64,000 nucleotides of DNA from Panacagrimonas sp041603235 (GTDB lineage Bacteria > Pseudomonadota > Gammaproteobacteria > Nevskiales > Nevskiaceae), in NCBI GenBank assembly GCA_041603235.1, contig JBFIES010000006.1, forward strand, positions 186,001 to 250,000, in the 5' to 3' direction. Below the pieces are notes generated by a model. The model saw only the letters and a list, made by a program, of their open reading frames with translations, did no database searches and was not told the origin of the DNA. Both the position numbers and the translations under genes were made by a program. Shown piece by piece: positions 1 to 9,004 of the stretch (position 1 is its first letter; each line of letters starts with the position of its first letter).

Positions 1-459
1 CACGAGGGCTTGCCCAGCCTGGTGCGCCGCTTGCTCAAGTTCATGGCGGTTCTCCTGGTCATGGATGTCGCCTATCTGCTGGTGCTCTGGGTCATGCGTG
101 ACTGGATCACCGAGGATCTGATGCGAGCTGAGATTCCACATCGCGACTTACTGATTCTGCTCTGGGCCACGCATGCCTTGCTGGGCATGACGCGCGAAAT
201 GCTGCAGGCCGCACTGCTGGCGCTCAAGCGCTTCCGTGCCCTGGCCTGGCTGTCCCTTGTGGCCGCTGTCGCAGCGCTTGGCAGCATGTGGTTCGGCGTG
301 GTGCATCTGGGCGCACCGGGTGCGGTCGTCGGCACCGCGGCAGGCGAGCTGACCTTCCTGATTGGCCTGATCTTCCTGCTGATGCAAAGCCTGAGGCGTG
401 ATCGCGCGGCCTCGCAACAAGCTGACGGGTCCGTCCGAAATCCAAGACAAGAATTATGA
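1..459 (+). CDS. Polysaccharide flippase (Wzx/MATE-like), C-terminal part
   Basis: The reading frame is open from the first base of the window, so the 5' end lies outside it. About 150 residues remain, with roughly four hydrophobic segments separated by short charged loops. The last one is followed by a basic, polar tail. This is the usual look of the C-terminal helices of lipid-linked oligosaccharide flippases, which move undecaprenyl-linked sugar units across the inner membrane. The stop codon overlaps the start of the next gene, a glycosyltransferase, in an ATGA arrangement, which supports a polysaccharide operon. With only the C-terminus visible the family call is tentative; another multi-helix transporter is possible. 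Confidence 0.6.
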   Translation, partial: HEGLPSLVRRLLKFMAVLLVMDVAYLLVLWVMRDWITEDLMRAEIPHRDLLILLWATHALLGMTREMLQAALLALKRFRALAWLSLVAAVAALGSMWFGVVHLGAPGAVVGTAAGELTFLIGLIFLLMQSLRRDRAASQQADGSVRNPRQEL

Positions 460-1673
460 AGCCGAAACGTATCGTCATCCTGGCCAGCTTCAGGATCTTT
501 CCAGCCGAGACAGGCGGTCATTTGCGCACTGCGGTGGTCGCCAAGGTGTTAGCCCGTCTGGGGCACGATGTCCTGGTCTATTCCATGGCGGGCCGACGCG
601 CGGACTACGCCACACCTGACCGTGCTGTTGGTTATCGGGTGGACCAGATTGAGGACAATCTGCGCGAGGAAATACATCTGGGCCTGGGCAGTGGCATTAC
701 CCAGGCTGTGACGCGCCGCCTTCGTCTTGCTCGAATCTGGGTTCTGCTGCTGCTGCGTTTTGGCCTGTTACCTCGCAGGATGAAAATGGCGTTGGAATCG
801 GCTGATATCTGCATCAGCGACATGCCCTGGAGTTTGCCGCCACGTGGGTTCGAAACTTCCAAGCCATGGCTGTTGCTCAGTCACAACCTCGAGCACAGGC
901 TGCTTGAGCAAGGGCGTCCCCTGGAGAGGCCGTTTTCCGGATGGCTCAAGCGCATCGAAGCCAAGGTGCCGCAGCGCTATGTCGGTGTGTTGACCTGCGC
1001 AGACGATGACCATCAATTCTTTGAAAAACACGACCCGGAGAAGCGCTGCGTCCTTTCACCGGTGGGCTGTGCCGTTGATCCGCTGAGCTATCAGCAGGAG
1101 GCTGGCGTTCGGGAATCCACGCGTCGTGAACTGGGTGTTGCTGATGACGAAACGATGTTCGTCTTCAGCGGAAGCAGCTTCCAGCCCAATGTTGACGCCT
1201 TCGAATGGCTGCAAAAATTTTCAAAAGATCATGCAGATTTTCTGCAGCGCGAGAAAATTCGCTTTGTCGTGGTGGGGACGGTCTCAGCTCGTGCCTGGAA
1301 AAGCGGGGCCATGATCGTCACTGGCCGGGTGGAAGAAATAAACCCCTACTTCATGGCGGCTGATATCGGATTGAACCCCGTGGTCTGGGGCTCAGGCGCG
1401 AACGTGAAGATGTTTGAATACATTGCTGCGCGCCTGCCACTGATGTCTACCCAGTTCGGCGTGCGAGGCATCAAACTCGAGGCGGGCACAGATTTCCATC
1501 TTTTTGACCGCGATCATTTTGAGCAGCGTCTGATCGACTTGCGTCGGGCACTTCCGGATAGAGCTGCGCGACTGGCGTTTGCGGAATCAGTCTGGAACCG
1601 GCACAAGCAGATTATCGACATTCATCAGGTGCTGGAGAACGCCCTGGAAGATCTTCACCTGTTCGATTCCTGA
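456..1673 (+). CDS. Glycosyltransferase, GT4-like
   Basis: A 405-residue protein with the two-domain layout of GT-B glycosyltransferases. The N-terminus has a Rossmann beta strand followed by a Gly-Gly-His loop (residues about 5-23) of the kind that contacts the acceptor. The C-terminal half has a FSGSSFQPNVDAFEWL segment, a VVVG strand, and a GSGANVKMFEYIAARLP stretch that corresponds to the sugar-nucleotide binding E-x7-E region. It probably transfers a sugar during assembly of a surface polysaccharide at the cytoplasmic face. It is translationally coupled to the flippase gene upstream (4-base overlap). The sugar and linkage cannot be read from the sequence. Confidence 0.8.
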   Translation: MKPKRIVILASFRIFPAETGGHLRTAVVAKVLARLGHDVLVYSMAGRRADYATPDRAVGYRVDQIEDNLREEIHLGLGSGITQAVTRRLRLARIWVLLLLRFGLLPRRMKMALESADICISDMPWSLPPRGFETSKPWLLLSHNLEHRLLEQGRPLERPFSGWLKRIEAKVPQRYVGVLTCADDDHQFFEKHDPEKRCVLSPVGCAVDPLSYQQEAGVRESTRRELGVADDETMFVFSGSSFQPNVDAFEWLQKFSKDHADFLQREKIRFVVVGTVSARAWKSGAMIVTGRVEEINPYFMAADIGLNPVVWGSGANVKMFEYIAARLPLMSTQFGVRGIKLEAGTDFHLFDRDHFEQRLIDLRRALPDRAARLAFAESVWNRHKQIIDIHQVLENALEDLHLFDS

Positions 1674-1686
1674 AACCACGGTAAAG

Positions 1687-2835
1687 TCACTGCGCCCAGG
1701 GCATGGGGGCCAAGGGGTCGAAGCGCGACTGGATTTTTCGCGGCCGGCCGTGAATTTCCGGGTGCTGCATGCACAGCACCAGCTCTGTCACGTGTAGTGA
1801 CCATCGAGCCGATAGCCGGCTAGGGCGATTCTCGCGCGCGGCTGAAGCCGTTTCCGCCACGCCGCGACAGAAATCCATGCAATTGGCGCCCTTGCTGTCG
1901 CGAACAAATTTTGATTTGCGAACCAGGGGCAGGCGACGCGGCCCAAGACCAATCATCTTTGCCAGGGCTGGATGATGCTCAGCACGGCGGGAGAATCGAT
2001 GACGCCGGCTGATCTGAACCTTGCCGCCATAGTCCCAGGCTTGATCCGTGGATAACCAGCCATCGTCACCAAAAATGCGAAACCGGTGATCGTGGGGCGG
2101 ATACAGGCTGCAGGTAAAGCGAGCGACAGGCCCACTGACGAACTCGATACAGGCTGTTGAGTAATCGGCAGTGTTCACATCCAGCGCAATGCCCTTGTCC
2201 GGCTGCAGGACAGTGGAAAAGGAAGTCATCCGCTTGGCCGGGCCAAAGAAGGCGGTGAGCCAGGTCATGTAATAGCCAGCGTGCTCCAGGGTGCAGCCCA
2301 CCTCAAACTCATCCTTGGCAGGCCAGGGCGCGCCACTGGCGCTGACCCACTCGGCAAAATTGTGCTGCGGGACATTGCCATCGTCGAGTTCTGCATAGAC
2401 CAGGCGCGGGGTACCGATGCGCCCATCGCGCAATGCTTTCCAGATGGTCTGGGCCGTTTCACTCAGCACCGTGCAGGGCGCGCCGTTGATCTGAAGTCCG
2501 CGTGCTTCGGCCATCTCTACCAGTTGTTCCGCGTGCTGCAGATCCATGGCCAGAGGCTTTTCCGAGTACACGTGCTTGCCCGCCTCAAGCGCCGCCGCAG
2601 AAATCTCGAAATGACTCGATGGGTTGGTGAGATTGACGATCAGCTCGACACGATCATCACCCAGAACAGCCTCCAGGCTCGGATAGATGTTGCTGACGCC
2701 GTAGTACTCCGCGTGGGCCTTGGCGCGCTCCATATTCCTGTCGTAAACGCCTTGCAGCTCCAGTTCAGGGTGGTTGCACAGCGTGGCAGCATAAAAATCA
2801 GCTACGTAGCCGCACCCGATGATGGCAATACGCAT
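1687..2835 (-). CDS. Gfo/Idh/MocA family NAD(P)-dependent oxidoreductase
   Basis: The N-terminal MRIAIIGCGYVADFYA is the dinucleotide-binding strand-loop-helix of the Gfo/Idh/MocA family. The family's SEKPLAMD motif follows near residue 95; its lysine is the usual catalytic residue. The start was placed at this methionine rather than 20 codons upstream, because the longer version would run into the neighbouring gene and the Rossmann fold normally begins at residue 1-3. The protein is 382 residues. It lies one base after the stop of a second family member, so the two are probably co-transcribed. Such enzymes oxidise or reduce sugars, often nucleotide sugars in surface glycan synthesis, which fits the adjacent polysaccharide genes. 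The substrate is unknown. Confidence 0.82.
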   Translation of the reverse strand: MRIAIIGCGYVADFYAATLCNHPELELQGVYDRNMERAKAHAEYYGVSNIYPSLEAVLGDDRVELIVNLTNPSSHFEISAAALEAGKHVYSEKPLAMDLQHAEQLVEMAEARGLQINGAPCTVLSETAQTIWKALRDGRIGTPRLVYAELDDGNVPQHNFAEWVSASGAPWPAKDEFEVGCTLEHAGYYMTWLTAFFGPAKRMTSFSTVLQPDKGIALDVNTADYSTACIEFVSGPVARFTCSLYPPHDHRFRIFGDDGWLSTDQAWDYGGKVQISRRHRFSRRAEHHPALAKMIGLGPRRLPLVRKSKFVRDSKGANCMDFCRGVAETASAARENRPSRLSARWSLHVTELVLCMQHPEIHGRPRKIQSRFDPLAPMPWAQ

Positions 2836-2836
2836 A

Positions 2837-3904
2837 TCAGCTCTCCCAGGCTGAGCGAATCCGGTCAACAGTTCTAAGGATGTCCAAAGTTGCATCGAGC
2901 GGCATGTCCGGACTTTCCAGCAGACCTTGCCGAAGGCAGCGCATCACTTCCTCTGCCTCCACGGTATAGCCGGTACCCGCAACGTAGATCGCCTCGGGTT
3001 TGCTGCGCATGCGATCGCGCAGCTGTCGCAGCCACTGCAGGACCGGGCGCAGCAGGCGGTGTTGCTTGATGCGGCTCTTAAGCCCTGCTGATGCCAGCGG
3101 CGAATCGCCAACAGCATGCTGCTTGCGGATGCTGTAGCGCTCGCAGAAATACAGGGGCGCTTCCAGCTCGATGCAGCCGCCTGGGCCGTAGATCCGTGCG
3201 TCATTGCACAGATTGGCTGCCAGGCTTGCGCTGAGGACGGCCTGCTGGCCTTGCGCGTACTCGAGCAGGATATTCACCTGAGCATCGGCACCGCTGCCTG
3301 CATTGATCTTGCTTGCCTGCACACGGCTCGGCGTGCCAAACACCCGCTCGGCCAGCGCCAGCGGATAGACGCCCAGGTCCATGAGCGCGCCAGCGCCCGG
3401 GCCTTCAAACAATCGGCTGCCCGGCGTCTGTTCACGCAGGAAGCCGAGCTGCGCATGCAATTGCGTGGGGGTGCCGATGACGCCTTCATCGAGTCGCTGC
3501 ATGGCCCGCTTCAGGGCAGGCGAGCAGCGCATCCACATGGCATCCATGCAGAACACGTTCTGCGCCCGCGCGGCGGCAATGATTTCCGCCGCCTCCGCAG
3601 CATTGAGCGCAAAGGGCTTCTCGCACAAAACAGCTTTGCCCGCCGCGATGGCCATCAGGCAATGCAGCTTGTGCAGCTCGTTGGGCGTTGCGATGTAGAC
3701 AACATCAACCTCGCCGTCTGCGACCAGCGCTTCATAACTGCCGTAGCTGCGCGCGATGCCAAAGCGACGGGCAAACTCATGAGCCTTTTGCTCGCTGCGT
3801 GAGGCCACCGCAACCATCTGCGCGCCCTGAGCACTCTTGAGGCCATTTGCAAATGCATCCGCTATCCAGCCTGTTCCCAGAATGCCCCAGCGGATCGCGC
3901 GCAT
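2837..3904 (-). CDS. Gfo/Idh/MocA family oxidoreductase, dihydrodiol dehydrogenase-like
   Basis: A 355-residue protein beginning MRAIRWGILGTGWIADAFA, a canonical Gfo/Idh/MocA nucleotide-binding start. It carries VLCEKPFALN with the family lysine near residue 95 and then MDAMWMRCSPA. The MW-R pattern is common in the branch that includes trans-1,2-dihydrobenzene-1,2-diol dehydrogenase and many sugar oxidoreductases. The C-terminal part is the alpha/beta domain that binds substrate. It is transcribed leftward just upstream of the other family member (one-base spacing) and 30 bases downstream of trpC, so it could also be read through from the trp operon. The substrate is unknown. Confidence 0.82.
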   Translation of the reverse strand: MRAIRWGILGTGWIADAFANGLKSAQGAQMVAVASRSEQKAHEFARRFGIARSYGSYEALVADGEVDVVYIATPNELHKLHCLMAIAAGKAVLCEKPFALNAAEAAEIIAAARAQNVFCMDAMWMRCSPALKRAMQRLDEGVIGTPTQLHAQLGFLREQTPGSRLFEGPGAGALMDLGVYPLALAERVFGTPSRVQASKINAGSGADAQVNILLEYAQGQQAVLSASLAANLCNDARIYGPGGCIELEAPLYFCERYSIRKQHAVGDSPLASAGLKSRIKQHRLLRPVLQWLRQLRDRMRSKPEAIYVAGTGYTVEAEEVMRCLRQGLLESPDMPLDATLDILRTVDRIRSAWES

Positions 3905-3934
3905 GATCTGTCCCTTTCTTGCTTGAGTGCGCCT

Positions 3935-4738
3935 TCAGGCGTCGAGAATGTTTCGCTTCAGGGCGACGCCCGGATTGGGTTCCCGCATCAGCGATTCGCC
4001 GACCAGAAAACGCTTCACACCTGCATCGAGCAGTCGGCGTACGTCGGCGCGTGTGCTCAGCCCGCTTTCAGTGACCACCTCAAGTCCGGCCGGCAACCAG
4101 GGCAGCAGGTCCAGCGTGGTTTCAATGCGGGTCTCGAAGCTGCGCAGGTTTCGGTTGTTGATACCCAGCAGGTAGTCGTTGCCAAGGCCCGCACCGAGCA
4201 CCTTGTTGAGTTCAGCGGAATCGTGAATCTCGACCAGCACGTCCATCTTCAAGGCGCGCGCTGTCCGATGCAGCGTGGCCAATGCAGTCTGTGACAGGGC
4301 GGCTGCGATCAGCAGGATGCAATCTGCGCCCATGGCGCGGGATTCCAGAACCTGCAACTCATCAATGATGAAGTCCTTGCGAATTGCCGGAATCTTTACC
4401 GCGGCGTGTGCCGTCACGAAATCAGCTTCGGAGCCTTGAAAGAAATCTTCATCGGTCAGGACGGACAGACAGGCCGAGCCACTTTTCTCGTATTCCTGAG
4501 CAATCCATTTTGGATCGAAATCGGTCCGAATTAGGCCCTTCGAAGGGGAGGCGCGCTTGATCTCGGTGATGACAGCGGGGCCACCCAGATCCGCGACTTC
4601 CTTCAGGCGGCGGGCAAATCCGCGCGGGGCTTCCTGCTGCTCGGCGCGCTGCATAAGCGTGCTGTCACTGACCCGCTTGCGCAGGTCGGCAATTTCTTCG
4701 CGCTTGCGCGCGAGAATACGTTCAAGAATATCGCTCAA
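3935..4738 (-). CDS. trpC: Indole-3-glycerol phosphate synthase
   Basis: A 267-residue monofunctional enzyme that closes carboxyphenylaminodeoxyribulose phosphate into indole-3-glycerol phosphate, the fourth step of tryptophan synthesis. The diagnostic EIKRASPSKG motif, with the catalytic lysine, is near residue 57-66. DEDFFQGS, a KDFI segment with a further active-site lysine and a C-terminal VTESGL/LVGESLM phosphate-binding end follow, as expected of a TIM barrel. Its start overlaps the stop of trpD by four bases, so the two are translationally coupled. No PRA isomerase (trpF) domain is fused, and trpF, trpA and trpB are not in the window. Confidence 0.96.
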   Translation of the reverse strand: MSDILERILARKREEIADLRKRVSDSTLMQRAEQQEAPRGFARRLKEVADLGGPAVITEIKRASPSKGLIRTDFDPKWIAQEYEKSGSACLSVLTDEDFFQGSEADFVTAHAAVKIPAIRKDFIIDELQVLESRAMGADCILLIAAALSQTALATLHRTARALKMDVLVEIHDSAELNKVLGAGLGNDYLLGINNRNLRSFETRIETTLDLLPWLPAGLEVVTESGLSTRADVRRLLDAGVKRFLVGESLMREPNPGVALKRNILDA

Positions 4739-5775
4739 GCGGTTTCACCCCTGAAACTGGATGAATAGTTGGCCAACTCTTCCAGCTTTTGTGCGGCATT
4801 GCCATTGGCAATGGTGTCGCGCGCCAGATCGACGCCGGATTTGAAATCAGGTGCCAGGCCTGCGACATAGATCGCGGCAGCTGCATTGAGCACCACAATG
4901 TCGCGCGCCGGGCCGTTCACATTGTTGAGGGCGGCACGGATCAGGCTCAGGCTCTGCAAAGGGCCATCGACTTTCAGATCTGAAATGCTGCCGCCACGGA
5001 TATCGAAGCTGCTCGGGGTAATCGCCCCCGTGCGAATCTGGCCATCGCTGAGTTCCGCGAACTGCGTTCTCGCCGCGATGGAGATTTCATCCAGCCCATC
5101 TTCGCTGTGCACAATCATGACCTTGGTCGCGCCCAGTTCCTTAAGCACCTGGGCCAGCGGTCGCAGCCAGTGCGCATCAAAAACGCCAATGACCTGACGC
5201 TTTGCCCCGGCGGGGTTGGTCAGCGGGCCCAGCAAATTGAACAGCGTGCGCACGGCCATCTCGCGGCGCGGTCCGATGGCGTGCTTCATTGCTGAATGAA
5301 ACGCTGGTGCAAACATGAAGCCCACGCCGACTTTCTCAACGCAGCGACCGACCTCTTCTGGCGACAGATCCAGAGCCACGCCGGCGGCTTCAAGCACATC
5401 CGCACTGCCGGAGGTGCCTGATACGGATCGGTTGCCGTGCTTGGCCACATGGCCGCCGGCAGCAGCAACGACCAGCGCTGATGCCGTAGAGACATTAAAT
5501 ATTGAAGCGCCGTCACCGCCTGTTCCGCAGGTATCCACGACCTTGTCCTGCAGTTCGGCAGATACCGGAACCGGGGTGGCGAGTTCGCGCATGACCTGTG
5601 CGGCGCCGGTAATCTCGTCCACCGTTTCGCCCTTCATGCGCAGGGCTACCAGCAGGCCCGCAATCTGTGCCGGAGTTCCCTGCCCCGTCATGATTTCGCG
5701 CATCGCGCTGCTCATTTCTTCGCGCGAAAGCGATTCGCGCGCGACCACCTTCTGCAATGCTTGCTGCAACTTCAT
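4735..5775 (-). CDS. trpD: Anthranilate phosphoribosyltransferase
   Basis: A 346-residue protein of normal family length. It joins anthranilate to phosphoribosyl pyrophosphate to give phosphoribosylanthranilate. The PRPP-binding glycine motif GTGGDGASIFNVST lies around residue 85-98, followed by KHGNRSVSGTSGSAD, both hallmarks of TrpD. The N-terminal helical domain (LSREEMSSAM ... LLVALRMKGETVDE) is also typical. Four-base overlaps join it to trpG upstream and trpC downstream, giving a tightly coupled trpGDC block. Confidence 0.96.
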   Translation of the reverse strand: MKLQQALQKVVARESLSREEMSSAMREIMTGQGTPAQIAGLLVALRMKGETVDEITGAAQVMRELATPVPVSAELQDKVVDTCGTGGDGASIFNVSTASALVVAAAGGHVAKHGNRSVSGTSGSADVLEAAGVALDLSPEEVGRCVEKVGVGFMFAPAFHSAMKHAIGPRREMAVRTLFNLLGPLTNPAGAKRQVIGVFDAHWLRPLAQVLKELGATKVMIVHSEDGLDEISIAARTQFAELSDGQIRTGAITPSSFDIRGGSISDLKVDGPLQSLSLIRAALNNVNGPARDIVVLNAAAAIYVAGLAPDFKSGVDLARDTIANGNAAQKLEELANYSSSFRGETA

Positions 5776-6353
5776 GCCCCCTCCAGAAAATTCTTCAGCA
5801 AGGTGTGTCCGTGCTCGGTGAGAATGGATTCCGGGTGAAACTGTACCCCTTCAATGGGCAGGGTCTTGTGCCGAAAACCCATGATCTCATCCATCTCGCC
5901 ATCGTCGAATTCTGTCCATGCGGTGATTTCCAGATCATCCGAAAGGCCGTCACGCCCCACCATCAGTGAGTGATAGCGGGTGGCGGTGTAGGGCGAGGGC
6001 AGACTCTTGAAGACGCCGCGTCCGCGATGGTGAATCTCGCTGGTCTTGCCATGCATGACCTCACGCGAGCGGATGACCTTGCCACCAAAGGCTTGGCCAA
6101 TGGCCTGGTGTCCGAGGCAAACCCCCAGAATCGGCAGTTTGTCTTTCAGACGCTCAATCAAGTCCAGGCAAATTCCCGCCTCGTTGGGCGTGCACGGCCC
6201 CGGAGACAGGACGATATGGCTTGCGCCCAGCGCCTGCACCTCATCGACAGTGATCTGATCATTGCGGTGGACCACAACTTCGGCACCCAGCTCCCCGAAA
6301 TACTGCACGAGGTTGTAGGTAAATGAATCGTAGTTGTCGATCATCAGGATCAT
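5772..6353 (-). CDS. trpG: Anthranilate synthase / aminodeoxychorismate synthase glutamine amidotransferase
   Basis: A 193-residue class I glutamine amidotransferase. The start DNYDSFTYNLVQYF, the oxyanion region SPGPCTPNEAG, the nucleophile Cys79 in GVCLGHQ and the histidine-glutamate pair in GVQFHPESIL are all present. It releases ammonia from glutamine for TrpE, and in many bacteria the same subunit also serves PabB. Its place directly before trpD and trpC with overlapping codons supports the trp role. It is separated from trpE by an alpha/beta hydrolase gene and a 176-base gap, so it may have its own promoter. Confidence 0.94.
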   Translation of the reverse strand: MILMIDNYDSFTYNLVQYFGELGAEVVVHRNDQITVDEVQALGASHIVLSPGPCTPNEAGICLDLIERLKDKLPILGVCLGHQAIGQAFGGKVIRSREVMHGKTSEIHHRGRGVFKSLPSPYTATRYHSLMVGRDGLSDDLEITAWTEFDDGEMDEIMGFRHKTLPIEGVQFHPESILTEHGHTLLKNFLEGA

Positions 6354-6529
6354 GGCAAGCCTGCCCGAGCGGTTCTAAGGTGGACGCAACAGATCATTGC
6401 ATCGCACCGTCGCGACGCAGGCCGCGGCCCATTTCGTCAATTATCGGTCGAAGCGTCGTGCAGGGATAGGGCGCGCGCAAACTTGCCCGCGAATACTCGA
6501 TGTAGTTCACAGTTGTCTCTCTCAGGTAC

Positions 6530-7411
6530 TCAGGCAGAGGCCGGTGACAGTGCCGCTTGCTGCTCATCAATCCAGTGACTCACGGCAGGGGCAATGATTT
6601 CAGGACGCTTGGCCCATGAAAAATGATCAAGGGTTTCGCCATGGGACTTGTCTGCTGCCCAATGCCAGCGAGTCACTTTGCAGGCCGGCATCTTGCTGAG
6701 CAGGACATTCATCGCCGCTTCGGGCGCCAGCGTGTCGCCAGAAAAACTCAAGGCAAACACCGGCTTTTTCAGCTCGCGCATCGCAGCCTCCTGCGCATCC
6801 GGGTCCGGGCCAAAGCGGTAGCGACCAAACCGTGCTGTGCCCGCCCAGTCCCGGATGACGCTGCGAGCCTCGCGGCCGGCAAAGCGAAGTGCCGCTCCAG
6901 GGTAGTGGCCCAGCACCTTGCTCAGCAGCCAGGCCGCTTGCGTCAGAGCCAGCAGGCGCAGGCCGCTAATGCCGGGCCATGCCCTGAAATGCACGGTTCC
7001 GGATGCAATCAGAACGAGCCCCTGCACCTCTTGTGGCGCACGCCCCACGAACTGTGCTGACAACTGCCCGCCTAGGCTGTGGCCGCCCATCCATAGCGAG
7101 GCGTTGGGCAATACCGCTCGCAGGCAGCGCTGTGCTGCCGCAACATCCTGGGCAATCAGTTCCTCATAACCCCAGTCCACGCGCCGTGACGCGCGCTGGC
7201 TGCTGGATTCGATTCCGCGCCAATCCATGGCTGCAAAGCTGATTCCGCTGCGGGCCATTTCGGCACCGAGCCTGTTGTAGAAGCGCGCGCGTGTCCCCAT
7301 GGCAGGGAGGAACAACAGCAGCGGTGCCTGGTCAGGTGTATCGGTTTCGGCGCGCTGCAGACTCAGGTTGAATCGGTGGCCATCATTGCTGCAGACCGGA
7401 AGGGTCTGCAT
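6530..7411 (-). CDS. Alpha/beta hydrolase within the trp gene cluster
   Basis: A 293-residue alpha/beta-fold protein. It shows LLLFLPAMGTRARFY as the oxyanion-hole region, DWRGIESSS, the nucleophile elbow GGHSLGGQ and a late WHWAADKSHGETLDHFSW segment that supplies the histidine. The start was set at an ATG two bases after the trpE stop; the longer reading would overlap trpE by 76 bases. It has no clear signal peptide, so it is probably cytoplasmic. It lies between trpE and trpG and is probably co-transcribed with trpE. The substrate is unknown and no role in tryptophan synthesis can be assumed. Confidence 0.78.
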   Translation of the reverse strand: MQTLPVCSNDGHRFNLSLQRAETDTPDQAPLLLFLPAMGTRARFYNRLGAEMARSGISFAAMDWRGIESSSQRASRRVDWGYEELIAQDVAAAQRCLRAVLPNASLWMGGHSLGGQLSAQFVGRAPQEVQGLVLIASGTVHFRAWPGISGLRLLALTQAAWLLSKVLGHYPGAALRFAGREARSVIRDWAGTARFGRYRFGPDPDAQEAAMRELKKPVFALSFSGDTLAPEAAMNVLLSKMPACKVTRWHWAADKSHGETLDHFSWAKRPEIIAPAVSHWIDEQQAALSPASA

Positions 7412-7413
7412 GC

Positions 7414-8853
7414 TCACGAACCACCGGCACCATGTGCCTGATCCGCCGCATGCATGACCGCCCTGGCCTTGTTGAGGGTTTCTATCCACTCCGATTGCGG
7501 AACGGAATCGGCCACTACGCCCGCGCCGGCCTGCACGTGGATCTGACCATCCTTGATCACGGCTGTGCGGATGGCGATCGCGGTATCCATGTTGCCGTCC
7601 CAGCCCAGATAGCCCACTGCGCCACCGTAAATGCCGCGTTTGACGGGTTCGAGTTCGTCGATGATTTCCATCGCGCGCACTTTCGGTGCGCCGGACAGCG
7701 TGCCGGCGGGGAAGCTCGCAGCCAGAGCCGCCAGTGCATCAAATTCGGGCCGCAGCTTGCCAGTCACGTTGCTGACGATGTGCATCACATGGCTGTAGCG
7801 CTCCACCACCATTTTCTCTGTGAGCTTGACGCTGCCAATCTCGGCCACGCGACCGACATCATTGCGGCCCAGGTCGATCAGCATCAGGTGCTCCGCCAGT
7901 TCCTTGGGGTCAGCCAGCAATTCTTCTTCGAGTTGGCGATCCTCGGCCTTAGTCTTGCCACGGTGGCGCGTGCCGGCAATTGGGCGCACGGTCATTTCGC
8001 CATCTTCAACGCGTACCAGGATTTCCGGCGAGGAGCCCACCACGTGGTGATCGTCCAGATGCATGCAATACAGGTAGGGCGAAGGATTGAGGCGGCGCAG
8101 TGCGCGATACAGCGCGACCGGCTCAGCTTCAAAAGGCGCTGACAGGCGCTGTGACGGCACCACCTGCATGACGTCTCCGGCCGCGATGTAGTCCTTGATG
8201 CGGTTGATGCCGGCCTTGAATCTTTCTTCACCGACACTGGAAACAAACTCTGCAGAGGGTTTTACGCTGCTCGGTCTGGGCATCGGCGGTGTCGGCTCTG
8301 CCAGCCTTGCTTCCATGAAATCCAGGCGCGACTCGGCCCGCGCGATCTCTGTCTTCGACGAGGGATTGGCATGTGCCACCAGTGTGACGGTGCCGCGCAC
8401 TGAATCAAACACCACCAGTTCGTCGGACTGCATCAGCAGTACATCAGGCGTGCCGAGCGGGTCGTGGCGCTCGGCTCTCAGACGCGGCTCGAAGTAACGT
8501 ACGCAGTCATAGCCGAAGTAACCCACATAGCCGCCAGAAAAACGCGGCAGGGCCTCATTGGGTTCAACGCGAATGCGTTGCGTATGCGAGCGCAGCCAGC
8601 CGATGGGATCGGTGGTTTCCAGCGACAGAACACGTTTGCCGTCGATCTCCACCGACACCTCGTCGCCGCGAATCTTCAGGATCTCTCGCGCGGGCAGGCC
8701 GATGAAGGAATAACGACCCCAGCGTTCACCGCCCTGCATGGATTCCAGCAGGTAGGAGTAGGGCTTGTTGCCCAGCGACAGGTAGGTGCCGACAGGTGTC
8801 AGCAGGTCAGCGGGAAGTTCGCGGGTCAGTGCGACTCGGTTGTAGTTGCTCAT
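7414..8853 (-). CDS. trpE: Anthranilate synthase component I
   Basis: A 479-residue chorismate-utilising enzyme that converts chorismate and ammonia (from TrpG) to anthranilate. Diagnostic features are DVMQVVPSQR, SPEILVRVEDGEMTVRPIAGTRHRG, the LMLIDLGRNDVGRVA segment, and FPAGTLSGAPKVRAMEIIDELE near the C-terminus. An LLES motif near residue 35-38 belongs to the N-terminal regulatory region where tryptophan binds in feedback-sensitive enzymes, so feedback inhibition is likely. It follows rpe in the same direction after 151 bases. The frequently seen gph gene between rpe and trpE is absent here. Confidence 0.95.
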   Translation of the reverse strand: MSNYNRVALTRELPADLLTPVGTYLSLGNKPYSYLLESMQGGERWGRYSFIGLPAREILKIRGDEVSVEIDGKRVLSLETTDPIGWLRSHTQRIRVEPNEALPRFSGGYVGYFGYDCVRYFEPRLRAERHDPLGTPDVLLMQSDELVVFDSVRGTVTLVAHANPSSKTEIARAESRLDFMEARLAEPTPPMPRPSSVKPSAEFVSSVGEERFKAGINRIKDYIAAGDVMQVVPSQRLSAPFEAEPVALYRALRRLNPSPYLYCMHLDDHHVVGSSPEILVRVEDGEMTVRPIAGTRHRGKTKAEDRQLEEELLADPKELAEHLMLIDLGRNDVGRVAEIGSVKLTEKMVVERYSHVMHIVSNVTGKLRPEFDALAALAASFPAGTLSGAPKVRAMEIIDELEPVKRGIYGGAVGYLGWDGNMDTAIAIRTAVIKDGQIHVQAGAGVVADSVPQSEWIETLNKARAVMHAADQAHGAGGS

Positions 8854-8912
8854 GTGCAGGAATCGGGAAACAGGTTTATCAGGAAGCGTTCAATCAGCAG
8901 GCGTCGACCACG

Positions 8913-8943
8913 GATGCACCCTCGCCACGAACGGCGATGCATC
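8913..8943 (-). promoter_or_regulatory. Stem-loop in the leader of trpE
   Basis: In the 151-base gap upstream of trpE an inverted repeat pairs GATGCA with TGCATC and TCGCC with GGCGA. This makes an 11-pair stem with a three-base bulge and a six-base loop. It lies 60-90 bases before the trpE start. No run of T follows and no complete Trp-rich leader peptide with a start codon was found, so classical attenuation is not demonstrated. It could be a structured leader or a chance repeat. Confidence 0.3.
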
Positions 8944-9004
8944 ACAGGCCTATGCCATGCGAATGACTCCCGATATCCCATTCTCGATTCCAGAAAAACC
9001 CGAC

